A stretch of 64,000 bases of DNA. Origin: Streptomyces drozdowiczii (GTDB lineage Bacteria; Actinomycetota; Actinomycetes; Streptomycetales; Streptomycetaceae). Both the position numbers and the translations under genes were made by a program. Under the pieces are notes generated by a model that searched no databases, was not told the DNA's origin, and saw only the letters and a program-made list of their open reading frames with translations. Positions within the stretch are counted from its first letter, which is position 1. Each line of letters begins with the position of its first letter. Where the stretch lies: assembly GCF_026167665.1 (NCBI RefSeq), contig NZ_CP098740.1, forward strand, positions 5,084,001 through 5,148,000, written 5' to 3'. Of the stretch, positions 53,330 through 61,253 are shown in pieces.

Positions 53330-54732
53330 TCAGCCCCGCTCCAGAACCAGCACCAACGCGGTCATCACGACATTGGCCGAAACACGCGTCCCGATCCGCA
53401 CCCGATGCCCGCCCGCCGGCAGGCCGTTGATCCGGAGGGTGTACACCCCGCCACCCCGGTTCGTCATAGTCCGCACCGGACCGCCCTCCACCCCCGCGAA
53501 GACCGCGACCCGGTCGTGCCCCCGCACATCCGCAGGCACCGTGGCCCGGATCTCGTACGCCTCCCCTCCACCAGGATCTCCGGCGCCTCCACCGAGAGCG
53601 GCACATCCTCGTCCTCCGAGCCCCGGTGCACCGGCGGCTCCGGGGTGAGCCAGTTGTAGAGGGCCTGGCGGACGGCCTTGTTGTTCTGGAGGGAGCCGTG
53701 CTTCTCCCACGGGGTGTACGCATGCCGCCCCGCCCCCGCCGCGCGGCTGGAGAGGTCGGGCACCCGTCCGTCGCCCCCCTCGTCCACCCCGTCGATGGTG
53801 AGTAGCGCCCGCAGCGTCTCGCCCTCCACCTCGGCCGTCGTCGGCGTCGGCTGCCGCACCCCGCCCACCGGGACGTACTCCACCCCGTACCGCGCACCCG
53901 CCTCCGAGGCCCGCAGATCCGCATGGAACAGGCCCGCCTGGCGGAGCAGCTCCTCATCCACCCCGGGCAGCCCCGTGACCTCACGCGCGTACCGCAGCCC
54001 CGACCCCCCACCCGCCGCCAGGCACGCGTAATCCGGCGTGAGCTGGTGCAGCGACGGCAGGCTCCGGGCGAAGGGCGTGAGGTCGAGGCCCACCGGGCCG
54101 ATCCCGTAACGCATCCCGTTGACCAGGTACACCAGCGCGTCCAGCGACCCCCGGTACGGCGTCCCCAGCGTGACCACCCGGCGCGTGACCTCCGCGCCCC
54201 CGCACTGCTCGACGTAGCTCCGGGTGACCAGGCCGCCCATCGAGTGGCAGAGGAAGACCACCTTCGCGTCCCGCCGGTCGGGCCGCGAGGCGCGCCAGCG
54301 GCCCAGCTCCTCGTCCACGCGCTCGGCCAGCCGTTCCGCGTTGTAGCGGCAGGACAGCCGCCAGTCGTACGCGAAGCCGACCAGGTTGGCCGGGACGTCG
54401 GCCGCCTCGCCCGGCAGGCGGCGTTGGAGAGTGAAGTTGCCTTCCAGCCAGTTCAGCAGGGCGGTGTACCCGTCCACGGGCTTCCACACACCCGGCAGCG
54501 CGTGCACATCGGACATCAGCCCGGTGGGCCGTACGCCGTCGCCGGGGTGCTCGTCGCCCAGGCCGGCCGGGAGCGTCAGGCCCTTGACCGAACCCCCGAA
54601 CGTGCGGATGCCCCGCACCAGGGCCTTCCCGGAGGCCCCCCAGACCTCGTGCCCGTCCGCGTCCGCGAGCGTGCTGCCGAGGATTCCCGGTACGACGACC
54701 ACCAGGTCCTCGGCCCTGCTGCGCTGCCCCAT
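53330..54732 (-). CDS. LCAT-type lipase/acyltransferase with C-terminal beta domain, apparent frameshift
   Basis: About 467 residues once one base is added to the CCCC run at 53563-53566. Without it the C-terminal 80 residues change frame and become meaningless. Alpha/beta-hydrolase of the lecithin:cholesterol acyltransferase group: DLVVVVPGILGSTLADADGH (oxyanion region), VGFAYDWRL, nucleophile Ser164 in VFLCHSMGGLVTRSY, acid in GGDGRVPDLSS and His in YTPWEKHGSL. No signal peptide, so cytoplasmic. A C-terminal beta-sandwich-like part follows (EAYEIRATVPADVRG, GGVYTLRINGLPAGGHRVRI). ATG 54732 has GGGGGA seven bases upstream. It heads an operon with the caspase-NACHT gene two bases downstream; a membrane-attacking effector is plausible, unproven. 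Confidence 0.85.
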
Positions 54733-54765
54733 ATGACTGTCCCCCGTATCCACGCCGCCGAATGA

Positions 54766-54815
54766 GGACAGCAGCGTAGATACGGGGGACGGGGTTCCGG
54801 GCCGGTCCGGACAAA
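54766..54815 (-). promoter_or_regulatory. Shared two-part promoter/operator motif, copy 2
   Basis: Upstream of the lipase gene, reading its strand: TTTGTCCGGACCGGCCC (54815-54799), a 20-base spacer, then TACGCTGCTGTCC (54778-54766), ending 33 bases before the start codon. Both blocks are identical to those upstream of the first caspase-like gene (46360-46408), while the spacer sequences differ. Confidence 0.7.
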
Positions 54816-54870
54816 ATCGGCCGCGTCCGGACCTTCCGTGTAAAGCCGGTGCCGGTAGCGCGCGCAGCCG

Positions 54871-56058
54871 CTACGGCAGCGCCAGCATCCGCTCCAGCGC
54901 CAGCTTCGCGTACTTCTCCGTCTCCGGGTCCACCACGATCCGGTTGACCTCCTTGCCCTCGGCCAGGGACTCCAGGGTCCAGACCAGGTGCGGCAGGTCG
55001 ATCCGGTTCATCGTGGAGCAGAAGCAGACCGTCTTGTCGAGGAAGACGATCTCCTTGCCCTCGGGGGCGAAACGGTTCGCCAGGCGGCGGACGAGGTTCA
55101 GCTCGGTGCCGATCGCCCACTTCGAGCCGGCCGGGGCCGCCTCCAGGGCCTTGATGATGTACTCCGTCGAGCCGACGTAGTCCGCGGCGGCCACGACCTC
55201 GTGCTTGCACTCGGGGTGCACCAGCACGTTGACGCCGGGGATGCGCGCGCGCACGTCGTTGACGGAGTCGACCGAGAAGCGGCCGTGCACCGAGCAGTGG
55301 CCGCGCCACAGGATCATCTTCGCGTTCCGCAGCTCCTCGGCGGTCAGACCGCCGTTCGGCTTGTGCGGGTTGTAGAGGACGCAGTCCTCCAGGGACATGC
55401 CCATGTCCCGCACGGCGGTGTTGCGGCCCAGGTGCTGGTCCGGCAGGAAGAGCACCTTCTCGCCCTGCTCGAAGGCCCACTCCAGGGCCCGCTCGGCGTT
55501 GGACGAGGTGCAGATCGTGCCGCCGTGGCGGCCGGTGAACGCCTTGATGTCCGCGGAGGAGTTCATGTACGAGACGGGCACGACCTGCTCGGCGACACCC
55601 GCCTCGGTCAGCACGTCCCAGCACTCCGCGACCTGCTCGGCGGTGGCCATGTCGGCCATCGAGCAGCCCGCCGCCAGGTCCGGCAGCACGACCTTCTGGT
55701 CGTCGGTGGTGAGGATGTCCGCCGACTCGGCCATGAAGTGCACACCGCAGAAGACGATGTACTCCGCCTCCGGGCGGGCCGCGGCGTCCCGGGCGAGCTT
55801 GAAGGAGTCCCCGGTCACGTCCGCGAACTGGATGACCTCGTCGCGCTGGTAGTGGTGCCCCAGGACGAAGACCTTCTCGCCCAGCTTCTCCTTGGCCGCG
55901 CGGGCGCGGGCCACCAGGTCCGGGTCGGACGGGGAGGGCAGGTCGCCGGGACACTCGACACCGCGCTCGCTCCTGGGGTCGGCGTCGCGGCCCAGCAGGA
56001 GCAGGGCGAGCGGCGTCGGCTGAACATCGAGATCCTGGACGGGGTGGGCCGTGGTCAC
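54871..56058 (-). CDS. nadA: Quinolinate synthase A
   Basis: A 395-residue iron-sulfur enzyme that condenses iminoaspartate with dihydroxyacetone phosphate to quinolinate for NAD synthesis. Motifs include VLGHHYQRDEVIQFADVTGD, YIVFCGVHFMAESADILT with a cluster Cys, CVLYNPHKPNGGL, VHPECKHEVVAAADYVGSTE and the C-terminal cluster Cys in TVCFCSTMNRIDL. GTG 56058 has AAAGGG about eight bases upstream; GTG 56067 is also possible. No nadB or nadC follows. A GCTAT-type inverted repeat lies 60 bases upstream. The end lies next to the lipase operon's promoter, so this core gene marks the right border of the accessory region. Confidence 0.95.
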   Translation of the reverse strand: MTTAHPVQDLDVQPTPLALLLLGRDADPRSERGVECPGDLPSPSDPDLVARARAAKEKLGEKVFVLGHHYQRDEVIQFADVTGDSFKLARDAAARPEAEYIVFCGVHFMAESADILTTDDQKVVLPDLAAGCSMADMATAEQVAECWDVLTEAGVAEQVVPVSYMNSSADIKAFTGRHGGTICTSSNAERALEWAFEQGEKVLFLPDQHLGRNTAVRDMGMSLEDCVLYNPHKPNGGLTAEELRNAKMILWRGHCSVHGRFSVDSVNDVRARIPGVNVLVHPECKHEVVAAADYVGSTEYIIKALEAAPAGSKWAIGTELNLVRRLANRFAPEGKEIVFLDKTVCFCSTMNRIDLPHLVWTLESLAEGKEVNRIVVDPETEKYAKLALERMLALP

Positions 56059-56117
56059 GTCACGCACCCTTTCTTCTGCGGACTTCTCTGTGGAGAAAGC
56101 CTTTTCGTCTAATTGAC

Positions 56118-56132
56118 GCTATCTATCATAGC
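56118..56132. promoter_or_regulatory. Inverted repeat upstream of nadA
   Basis: GCTATCTATCATAGC has 5-bp matching ends (GCTAT and ATAGC) with a mismatched centre. It lies between divergent nadA and erpA in an unusually AT-rich spot. It could be a regulatory half-palindrome for either gene; weak evidence. Confidence 0.35.
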
Positions 56133-56301
56133 CGCTTCACGTCACTTTGACGATGCTGAAAGTGTCAATGTGACGCATCCGCCCACAGGACGGGTGTGCG
56201 AGCATGAAGGGAACAGGCAAGCGCTCGGCCCGGAATGAATCCGCGGCCCCGACGGTTGCAACGTCGGCAAGCAGTCTCCGTACAACCCGGGAGAGAAGCA
56301 G

Positions 56302-56658
56302 ATGTCCGTATCGGACGAGACCACCACCGTGAGCGACGGCATCCTCCTGTCCGACGCCGCCGCAGCCAAGGTCAAGGCCCTGCTGGAGCAGGAAGGCCGT
56401 GACGACCTGGCGCTTCGCGTCGCCGTTCAGCCCGGCGGCTGCTCCGGCCTGCGCTACCAGCTCTTCTTCGACGAGCGCTCGCTCGACGGTGACGTCGTCA
56501 AGGACTTCGACGGTGTCAAGGTCGTCACCGACCGCATGAGCGCCCCGTACCTGGGCGGCGCCTCGGTCGACTTCGTCGACACCATCGAGAAGCAGGGCTT
56601 CACCATCGACAACCCGAACGCCACGGGTTCCTGCGCCTGCGGCGACTCCTTCAGCTGA
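56302..56658 (+). CDS. erpA: Iron-sulfur cluster insertion protein (A-type, HesB/IscA)
   Basis: A 118-residue A-type carrier that hands iron-sulfur clusters to target proteins. The three conserved cysteines are in QPGGCSGLRYQ and near the C terminus SCACGDSF. Leading residues SVSDETTTVSDGILLSDAAA are a short disordered arm. ATG 56302 has GGGAGA just upstream. Position close to nadA (a cluster enzyme), adoK and ctaC matches mycobacteria, where the A-type carrier lies near adoK and ctaC. Strong hairpin after the gene. Confidence 0.96.
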   Translation: MSVSDETTTVSDGILLSDAAAAKVKALLEQEGRDDLALRVAVQPGGCSGLRYQLFFDERSLDGDVVKDFDGVKVVTDRMSAPYLGGASVDFVDTIEKQGFTIDNPNATGSCACGDSFS

Positions 56659-56676
56659 GTCGCACCACAGCGTCGA

Positions 56677-56714
56677 GGCGGCGGCCCCGGGACTTCGGTC
56701 CCGGGGCCGCCGCC
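56677..56714. terminator. Bidirectional hairpin terminator
   Basis: A 17-bp perfect stem (56677-56693 with 56698-56714) closed by a TTCG tetraloop, between convergent erpA and the membrane protein gene. Confidence 0.9.
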
Positions 56715-56736
56715 GTTGTTGTACGTAGGGGGCGGC

Positions 56737-58158
56737 TCAGGCGCGCGGCACCAGGGAGCCCGACGCCTCGTCCACGACCTTCCGGCCGTCCAGCGGCCGT
56801 TCCAGCGTGACCGTACGGGTCAGCTCCTTCGCGATCATCACGCAGACCTTGCCCGGCTCGGCCTTCTTCTCCGCCACGGTCACCCGGACCGCGTCCCCGT
56901 CCTCGCGCGCGCTCGCCGTGTACGTACTGCACGCGCCGCCCCAGAACGTCACCGCGAGCGTCCGCCCGTCCGCGCTGTACGACTGGACCGCCCGGGCCTT
57001 CGCCGTGCCGTCGCCGTCCGGGGACGGGGACGTGCCCGGCACCGGCTCCCGCTTCAGGTACTCCGGGTCCACCGCCACCTGCGTGACCGTGTCACCGGCG
57101 CCACCGGCCGGCTTCACCGAGAAGATCCACGACGGTACGAGCAACTGCTTGCCGCCCGCCGTGTGCACCGCCAGGCCGAACACCGCCTTCTCCACCGTCA
57201 CCGTCGTCGCGGGCCGCTCCGCACCGGTCTTCGCCCCGCAGCTCACCCCGTCCGACAGCGGGGCCGGCGAGGCGCACCCGCCGATCTCCCCGGCCGGCGG
57301 CTGCGCCGCGTTGAGCCGCTTCAGCGCCTCGGCCGCCCCGATCACCGGATAGGCGTCGCCCTTCTCCAGACCCTTCAGCTTTCCGGAGCCCCCGGTCACC
57401 TGGCCATCGGGGCCGACCTGGATGCCGGTCGCCCAGCCGTACGTGGGGAGCCCGTCCACCACCGGATCGGCGTTGACCACCCGGGCCGAGCCCATCAGCT
57501 GGTGCGCGTCGAGCGCCGCGTCGTCCTGGCCCGCCGCCTTCAGCACCGGCGCGGCGGCGGCCTTCGCCGTCTTCTCGTCCACCGGCTGCCCGGAGCCGCC
57601 CGGGGCCACCGCGCAGACGGCCCCCTTCTTGCAGTTGTCCGTGCCACCGGAGCCGTACCGGGTGAAGGTCCAGCTCCCCGGCGCCTGCTTGTTCACCCGC
57701 AGCACCGGACCCGAGCCGTCCCCGTCGGAGCCGACCTTCCAGGAGGTGGCCTCCGCCTGCGGGGTGCCCGAGAGGCCGAGCGCCTTCGCCAGCCGGGTGA
57801 CCTCGGCGGCCGTGACCGTGCCCCCGGCGCGCTGGACGGCGGCCTTCTCCGGCCCGTCCGGCAGCTTCCCGGACGCGCGGTAGACCAGCCGGCCGCCGTG
57901 CGGATCGGGCTCGCCGGGGGCGATGCCCTCGCGGGACGGGGCGGTCGGGGTTCCGGCGTCGTCCAGGGCCAGGGGCGGGGGAGTGGAGCCACCGCCGGAC
58001 GCCGTGCTCGGTGTGTCGTCGCCGCCGTCCGCCGCGGTCGCGGCCCAGTACGCTCCGCCGCCACCGGCCAGCAGGACGGCGGCCGCCACCGAGGCCGCGA
58101 CCAGCGGGGAACGCCGCCGGGTGGTGGTCACGTCGTTGTCGGGTCGCTCGGTGCTCAC
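56737..58158 (-). CDS. Membrane-anchored extracytoplasmic protein of unknown function
   Basis: A 473-residue protein from GTG 58158 (AGGAG seven bases upstream). The N terminus is cytoplasmic (VSTERPDNDVTTTRRRSPLV), with one membrane helix (ASVAAAVLLAGGGGAYWAA). A long outer part follows, starting Ser/Gly/Pro-rich, with repeated-looking glycine loops and several cysteines, for example GGTDNCKKGAVCAVAP and GGCASPAPLSDGVSCGAK, likely disulfide-bonded. It is in the same position as an uncharacterised mycobacterial membrane gene between adoK and the A-type carrier gene, so it may be the counterpart. No family recognised. Confidence 0.75.
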   Translation of the reverse strand: MSTERPDNDVTTTRRRSPLVAASVAAAVLLAGGGGAYWAATAADGGDDTPSTASGGGSTPPPLALDDAGTPTAPSREGIAPGEPDPHGGRLVYRASGKLPDGPEKAAVQRAGGTVTAAEVTRLAKALGLSGTPQAEATSWKVGSDGDGSGPVLRVNKQAPGSWTFTRYGSGGTDNCKKGAVCAVAPGGSGQPVDEKTAKAAAAPVLKAAGQDDAALDAHQLMGSARVVNADPVVDGLPTYGWATGIQVGPDGQVTGGSGKLKGLEKGDAYPVIGAAEALKRLNAAQPPAGEIGGCASPAPLSDGVSCGAKTGAERPATTVTVEKAVFGLAVHTAGGKQLLVPSWIFSVKPAGGAGDTVTQVAVDPEYLKREPVPGTSPSPDGDGTAKARAVQSYSADGRTLAVTFWGGACSTYTASAREDGDAVRVTVAEKKAEPGKVCVMIAKELTRTVTLERPLDGRKVVDEASGSLVPRA

Positions 58159-58271
58159 CGGATCGCTCCTTCGCCTGCATCGCCGTCGTGCGCCCGGCCG
58201 GCGCACGGCCCGCCGTGTGGGGCGGACAGGGCTGGGACGGATCAGCGAGGCAGCTGGTTCCCCCGGGGTCC

Positions 58272-58466
58272 CTAGGGCCGGTCCTCCATCGCGTCGAGCA
58301 GCCGGGCCGAGGCGGGCGGCACGGTGACCCCGTGGATCAGGGCGGGGGCGACGCGGGTAGGAGTGATCCTCGTGGGGACCACCCAGTGCGGAGCCATCCG
58401 TGCGCAGTCTCCGCGCAGCTCGGCCAGACCGGTCTCGGACTCGCGCGGGGCGATGTGGTTCGACAT
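58272..58466 (-). CDS. Small conserved protein next to adoK
   Basis: A 64-residue protein, MSNHIAPRESETGLAELRGD then CARMAPHWVVPTRITPTRVA and a final PPASARLLDAMEDRP. The Pro/Thr/Val pattern and two possible short strands give no known fold. ATG 58466 lacks a ribosome site, so it may be leaderless; the codon pattern is normal. It lies between the membrane protein and adoK, divergent from adoK. I recall a short protein here in Streptomyces. Function unknown. Confidence 0.55.
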   Translation of the reverse strand: MSNHIAPRESETGLAELRGDCARMAPHWVVPTRITPTRVAPALIHGVTVPPASARLLDAMEDRP

Positions 58467-58622
58467 AACGGCACCGTAGGCACCACCGAGCCCGCGAAGA
58501 AAGCCCTACTATCGGGTAGTTTTTCCGCTTCGGCGCACGCGCGAGCGGGTAGCGTGAACTGTCACGTCACCCCTGGGACGCGGACATCCGTTCCCCTCGA
58601 CCTCCGCAGGAGACGTCTCCCC

Positions 58623-59597
58623 GTGCGTATCGCAGTCACCGGCTCCATCGCCACCGACCACCTCATGACCTTCCCCGGCCGCTTCGCCGACCAGCTGGTC
58701 GCCGACCAGCTGCACACGGTCTCGCTCTCCTTCCTGGTCGACAACCTCGACGTACGCCGGGGAGGGGTCGCCGCCAACATCTGCTTCGGCATGGGCCTGC
58801 TCGGCACCAAGCCGATCCTGGTCGGCGCGGCCGGCTCCGACTTCGACGAGTACCGCGCCTGGCTCGAACGGCACGGCGTCGACACCAGCGGTGTGCGGAT
58901 CTCCGAGGTCCTGCACACCGCCCGCTTCGTCTGCACGACGGACGCCGACCACAACCAGATCGGCTCCTTCTACACCGGCGCCATGAGCGAGGCCCGCCTC
59001 ATCGAGCTCAAGGCCGTCGCCGACCGCGTGGGCGGCCTCGACCTGGTCTCCATCGGCGCCGACGACCCGGAGGGCATGCTCCGCCACACCGAGGAGTGCC
59101 GGACCCGCGGCATCCCGTTCGCCGCGGACTTCTCGCAGCAGATCGCCCGCATGGACGGCGACGAGATCCGCATCCTCCTCGACGGCGCCACGTACCTCTT
59201 CTCCAACGAGTACGAGAAGGGGCTCATCGAGTCCAAGACCGGCTGGACCGACGAGGAGATCCTCGGCAAGGTCGGCCACCGGGTCACCACGCTCGGCGCC
59301 CAGGGCGTGCGCATCGAGCGGGCCGGCGAGGAGCCGATCGAGGTCGGCTGCCCCGAGGAGAACGTCAAGGCCGACCCGACCGGCGTCGGCGACGCCTTCC
59401 GCGCCGGATTCCTCTCCGGCCTCGCCTGGGGCGTCGGCCTGGAGCGCGCCGCCCAGGTCGGCTGCATGCTCGCCACGCTCGTCATCGAGACCGTGGGCAC
59501 CCAGGAGTACACCCTGCACCGCGCCCACTTCATGGACCGCTTCACCAAGGCGTACGGCCACGAGGCCGCCGCCGAGGTCCACGCGCACCTCGCCTGA
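58623..59597 (+). CDS. adoK: Adenosine kinase-like PfkB-family kinase
   Basis: A 324-residue ribokinase-fold enzyme that phosphorylates adenosine (by homology). Strongly similar in pattern to mycobacterial AdoK: RIAVTGSIATDHLMTFPGRF, LSFLVDNLDVRRGGVAANIC, ILVGAAGSDFDEYRAWL and the ATP/catalytic motif KADPTGVGDAFRAGFLSGLA with the base Asp in GVGD. Length is also the same as the mycobacterial enzyme. GTG 58623 has AGGAG ten bases upstream. The location (A-type carrier - membrane gene - adoK - ctaC) matches mycobacteria. A general sugar-kinase role cannot be excluded. Confidence 0.88.
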   Translation: MRIAVTGSIATDHLMTFPGRFADQLVADQLHTVSLSFLVDNLDVRRGGVAANICFGMGLLGTKPILVGAAGSDFDEYRAWLERHGVDTSGVRISEVLHTARFVCTTDADHNQIGSFYTGAMSEARLIELKAVADRVGGLDLVSIGADDPEGMLRHTEECRTRGIPFAADFSQQIARMDGDEIRILLDGATYLFSNEYEKGLIESKTGWTDEEILGKVGHRVTTLGAQGVRIERAGEEPIEVGCPEENVKADPTGVGDAFRAGFLSGLAWGVGLERAAQVGCMLATLVIETVGTQEYTLHRAHFMDRFTKAYGHEAAAEVHAHLA

Positions 59598-59605
59598 GCG
59601 CCCCG

Positions 59606-60988
59606 TCAGGAGAGCCGGCGGACCACATAGGCCGCGCCCCGGTCCGCCGGCTCCTCGCCCACGTACTCCTGCTCGCGCATCGCGCACCACGCCGGGATGT
59701 CCAGCCGGGCCGCCTCGTCGTCGGAGAGCACCGTCACCGTGGCGCCCACCGGCACCCCTCCGATCACCTTTGCGAGCTCGATCACCGGGATCGGGCACCG
59801 CTTGCCCAGCGCGTCGACCACCAGCGAGTCGTCCGGAGCGGGGGAGGAGGCCGCGGCCACCGGCGCGCCCAGCTTCTCGCGGACCCCGGCGACCAGGCCC
59901 GGCAGCACCTCCAGGAAGCGGTCGACGTCCTCCTCCGCGGTGCCCCGGGGCAGCGACACGCGGACGTTCCCCTCCGACAGGACGCCCATCGCCTTGAGCA
60001 CATGGCTCGGCGTCAGCGTGCTGCTCGTACAGGACGAACCGGACGACACGGAGAAACCGGCCCGGTCCAGCTCCCCGAGCAAAGTCTCCCCGTCGACATA
60101 GAGACAGGAGAAGGTCACCAGATGCGGCAGCCGCCGCACCGGGTCGCCGACCACCTCCACATCGGGCACCAGTGCGGGCACCCGGGCCCGGATCCGGTCC
60201 ACCAGCGCCCGCAGCCGGGCCCCCTCCGCTTCCGCCTCCGCCCGCACCGCGCGCAGGGACGCGGCCGCCGCGACGATCGCCGGCAGGTTCTCGAACCCCG
60301 GCGCCCGCCCCGACTCCCGCTCGTCCCGGGGCCCCTGGGGCGCGAACCGGACCCCCTTGCGCACCGCGAGCAGCCCGACCCCGGCGGGCCCGCCCCACTT
60401 GTGCGCGCTGCCCGCCAGCAGCGACCAGCCCTCCGGCACCGGGCCCCAGGCCAGCGACTGCGCGGCGTCCACCAGCAGCGGCACCCCGGCCGCCCGGCAC
60501 AGCCCGGCCACCTCGGCCACCGGCTGCTCGGTGCCCACCTCGTGGCTGGCGGACTGGAGGCAGGCGAGCGCGGTGTCCTCGGTGAGCGCCCGCCCGAACG
60601 TCCCCGCGTCCACCGCGCCGGTCCGCTCCACCGGGACCTGGTGGACGGCGCCGCCCCGGTCCTCGTGGTCCGCCGCCGCGTGGAGGACCGACGAGTGTTC
60701 GACCGCCGACACCACCAGACGGCGTCCGACACGCCGACGCCCGGCGAGCGCGCCGGAAATTCCGGAATGCACCGCCCGGGTCCCCGAGGAGGTGAAGGTC
60801 AGCTCGTCGGGACGGCACCCGACGCCCTCGGCCGCCGCCTCCCGGGCCGCGTCGAGGAGCAGCCGGGCGCGCCGCCCCTCGCGGTACAGCCGGGCCGGGT
60901 CGGCCCAGCCCTCGTCCAGCGCGGCAAGCAGCGCCTGGCGGGCGACGGGGTGCAGGGGGGCGGCGGACGCCGCGTCGAAGTAAGGCAC
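59606..60988 (-). CDS. Fusion of cysteine desulfurase and TusA-like sulfurtransferase
   Basis: A 460-residue two-domain protein. Residues 1-385 are a PLP-dependent class V desulfurase: YFDAASAAPLHPVARQALLA, VVSAVEHSSVLHAA, PLLVDAAQSLAWGP, the Schiff-base Lys in AGSAHKWGG and the active loop Cys in VSSGSSCTSS. Residues 388-460 are a TusA-like domain with CPIP (VVDALGKRCPIPVIELAKV), the sulfur-relay motif. The enzyme removes sulfur from cysteine and probably passes it directly to its own TusA Cys, for tRNA thiolation or cofactor use. GTG 60988 is the start. Converges on adoK; lies divergent to the cta genes. Confidence 0.92.
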   Translation of the reverse strand: MPYFDAASAAPLHPVARQALLAALDEGWADPARLYREGRRARLLLDAAREAAAEGVGCRPDELTFTSSGTRAVHSGISGALAGRRRVGRRLVVSAVEHSSVLHAAADHEDRGGAVHQVPVERTGAVDAGTFGRALTEDTALACLQSASHEVGTEQPVAEVAGLCRAAGVPLLVDAAQSLAWGPVPEGWSLLAGSAHKWGGPAGVGLLAVRKGVRFAPQGPRDERESGRAPGFENLPAIVAAAASLRAVRAEAEAEGARLRALVDRIRARVPALVPDVEVVGDPVRRLPHLVTFSCLYVDGETLLGELDRAGFSVSSGSSCTSSTLTPSHVLKAMGVLSEGNVRVSLPRGTAEEDVDRFLEVLPGLVAGVREKLGAPVAAASSPAPDDSLVVDALGKRCPIPVIELAKVIGGVPVGATVTVLSDDEAARLDIPAWCAMREQEYVGEEPADRGAAYVVRRLS

Positions 60989-61253
60989 CCGGCCACGCTA
61001 GCCCGGAGCGCCCCCGCCGCCCCCACCGGCCGCGCCTCCCGGTGGAGGGGGCGTCAGATGGCGGCCGGAGGCGCGAATTCCACCCCTTCGGGGAGTCGGG
61101 CGGCGCGTTGGGCACCCTCCCCGCGCGACCCCAAATAGCGTCCAGTAGGGTTTGGTCCGCATAAACATCCAAACCCCTGCCCGTACAGGGCGGCGACCGA
61201 CCAGCGAGACGGCCGCGCCGACCGTGCGGGCGAGACTCTCGGGAAGGCGCTAC

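Noticed and set aside
53563..53566. Programmed ribosomal frameshifting as the cause of the broken frames
   Set aside because: No slippery heptamer with a downstream stem or pseudoknot was evident. Similar one-base deficits occur in unrelated genes, such as the histidine kinase and RND transporter, so a common technical cause is more likely.
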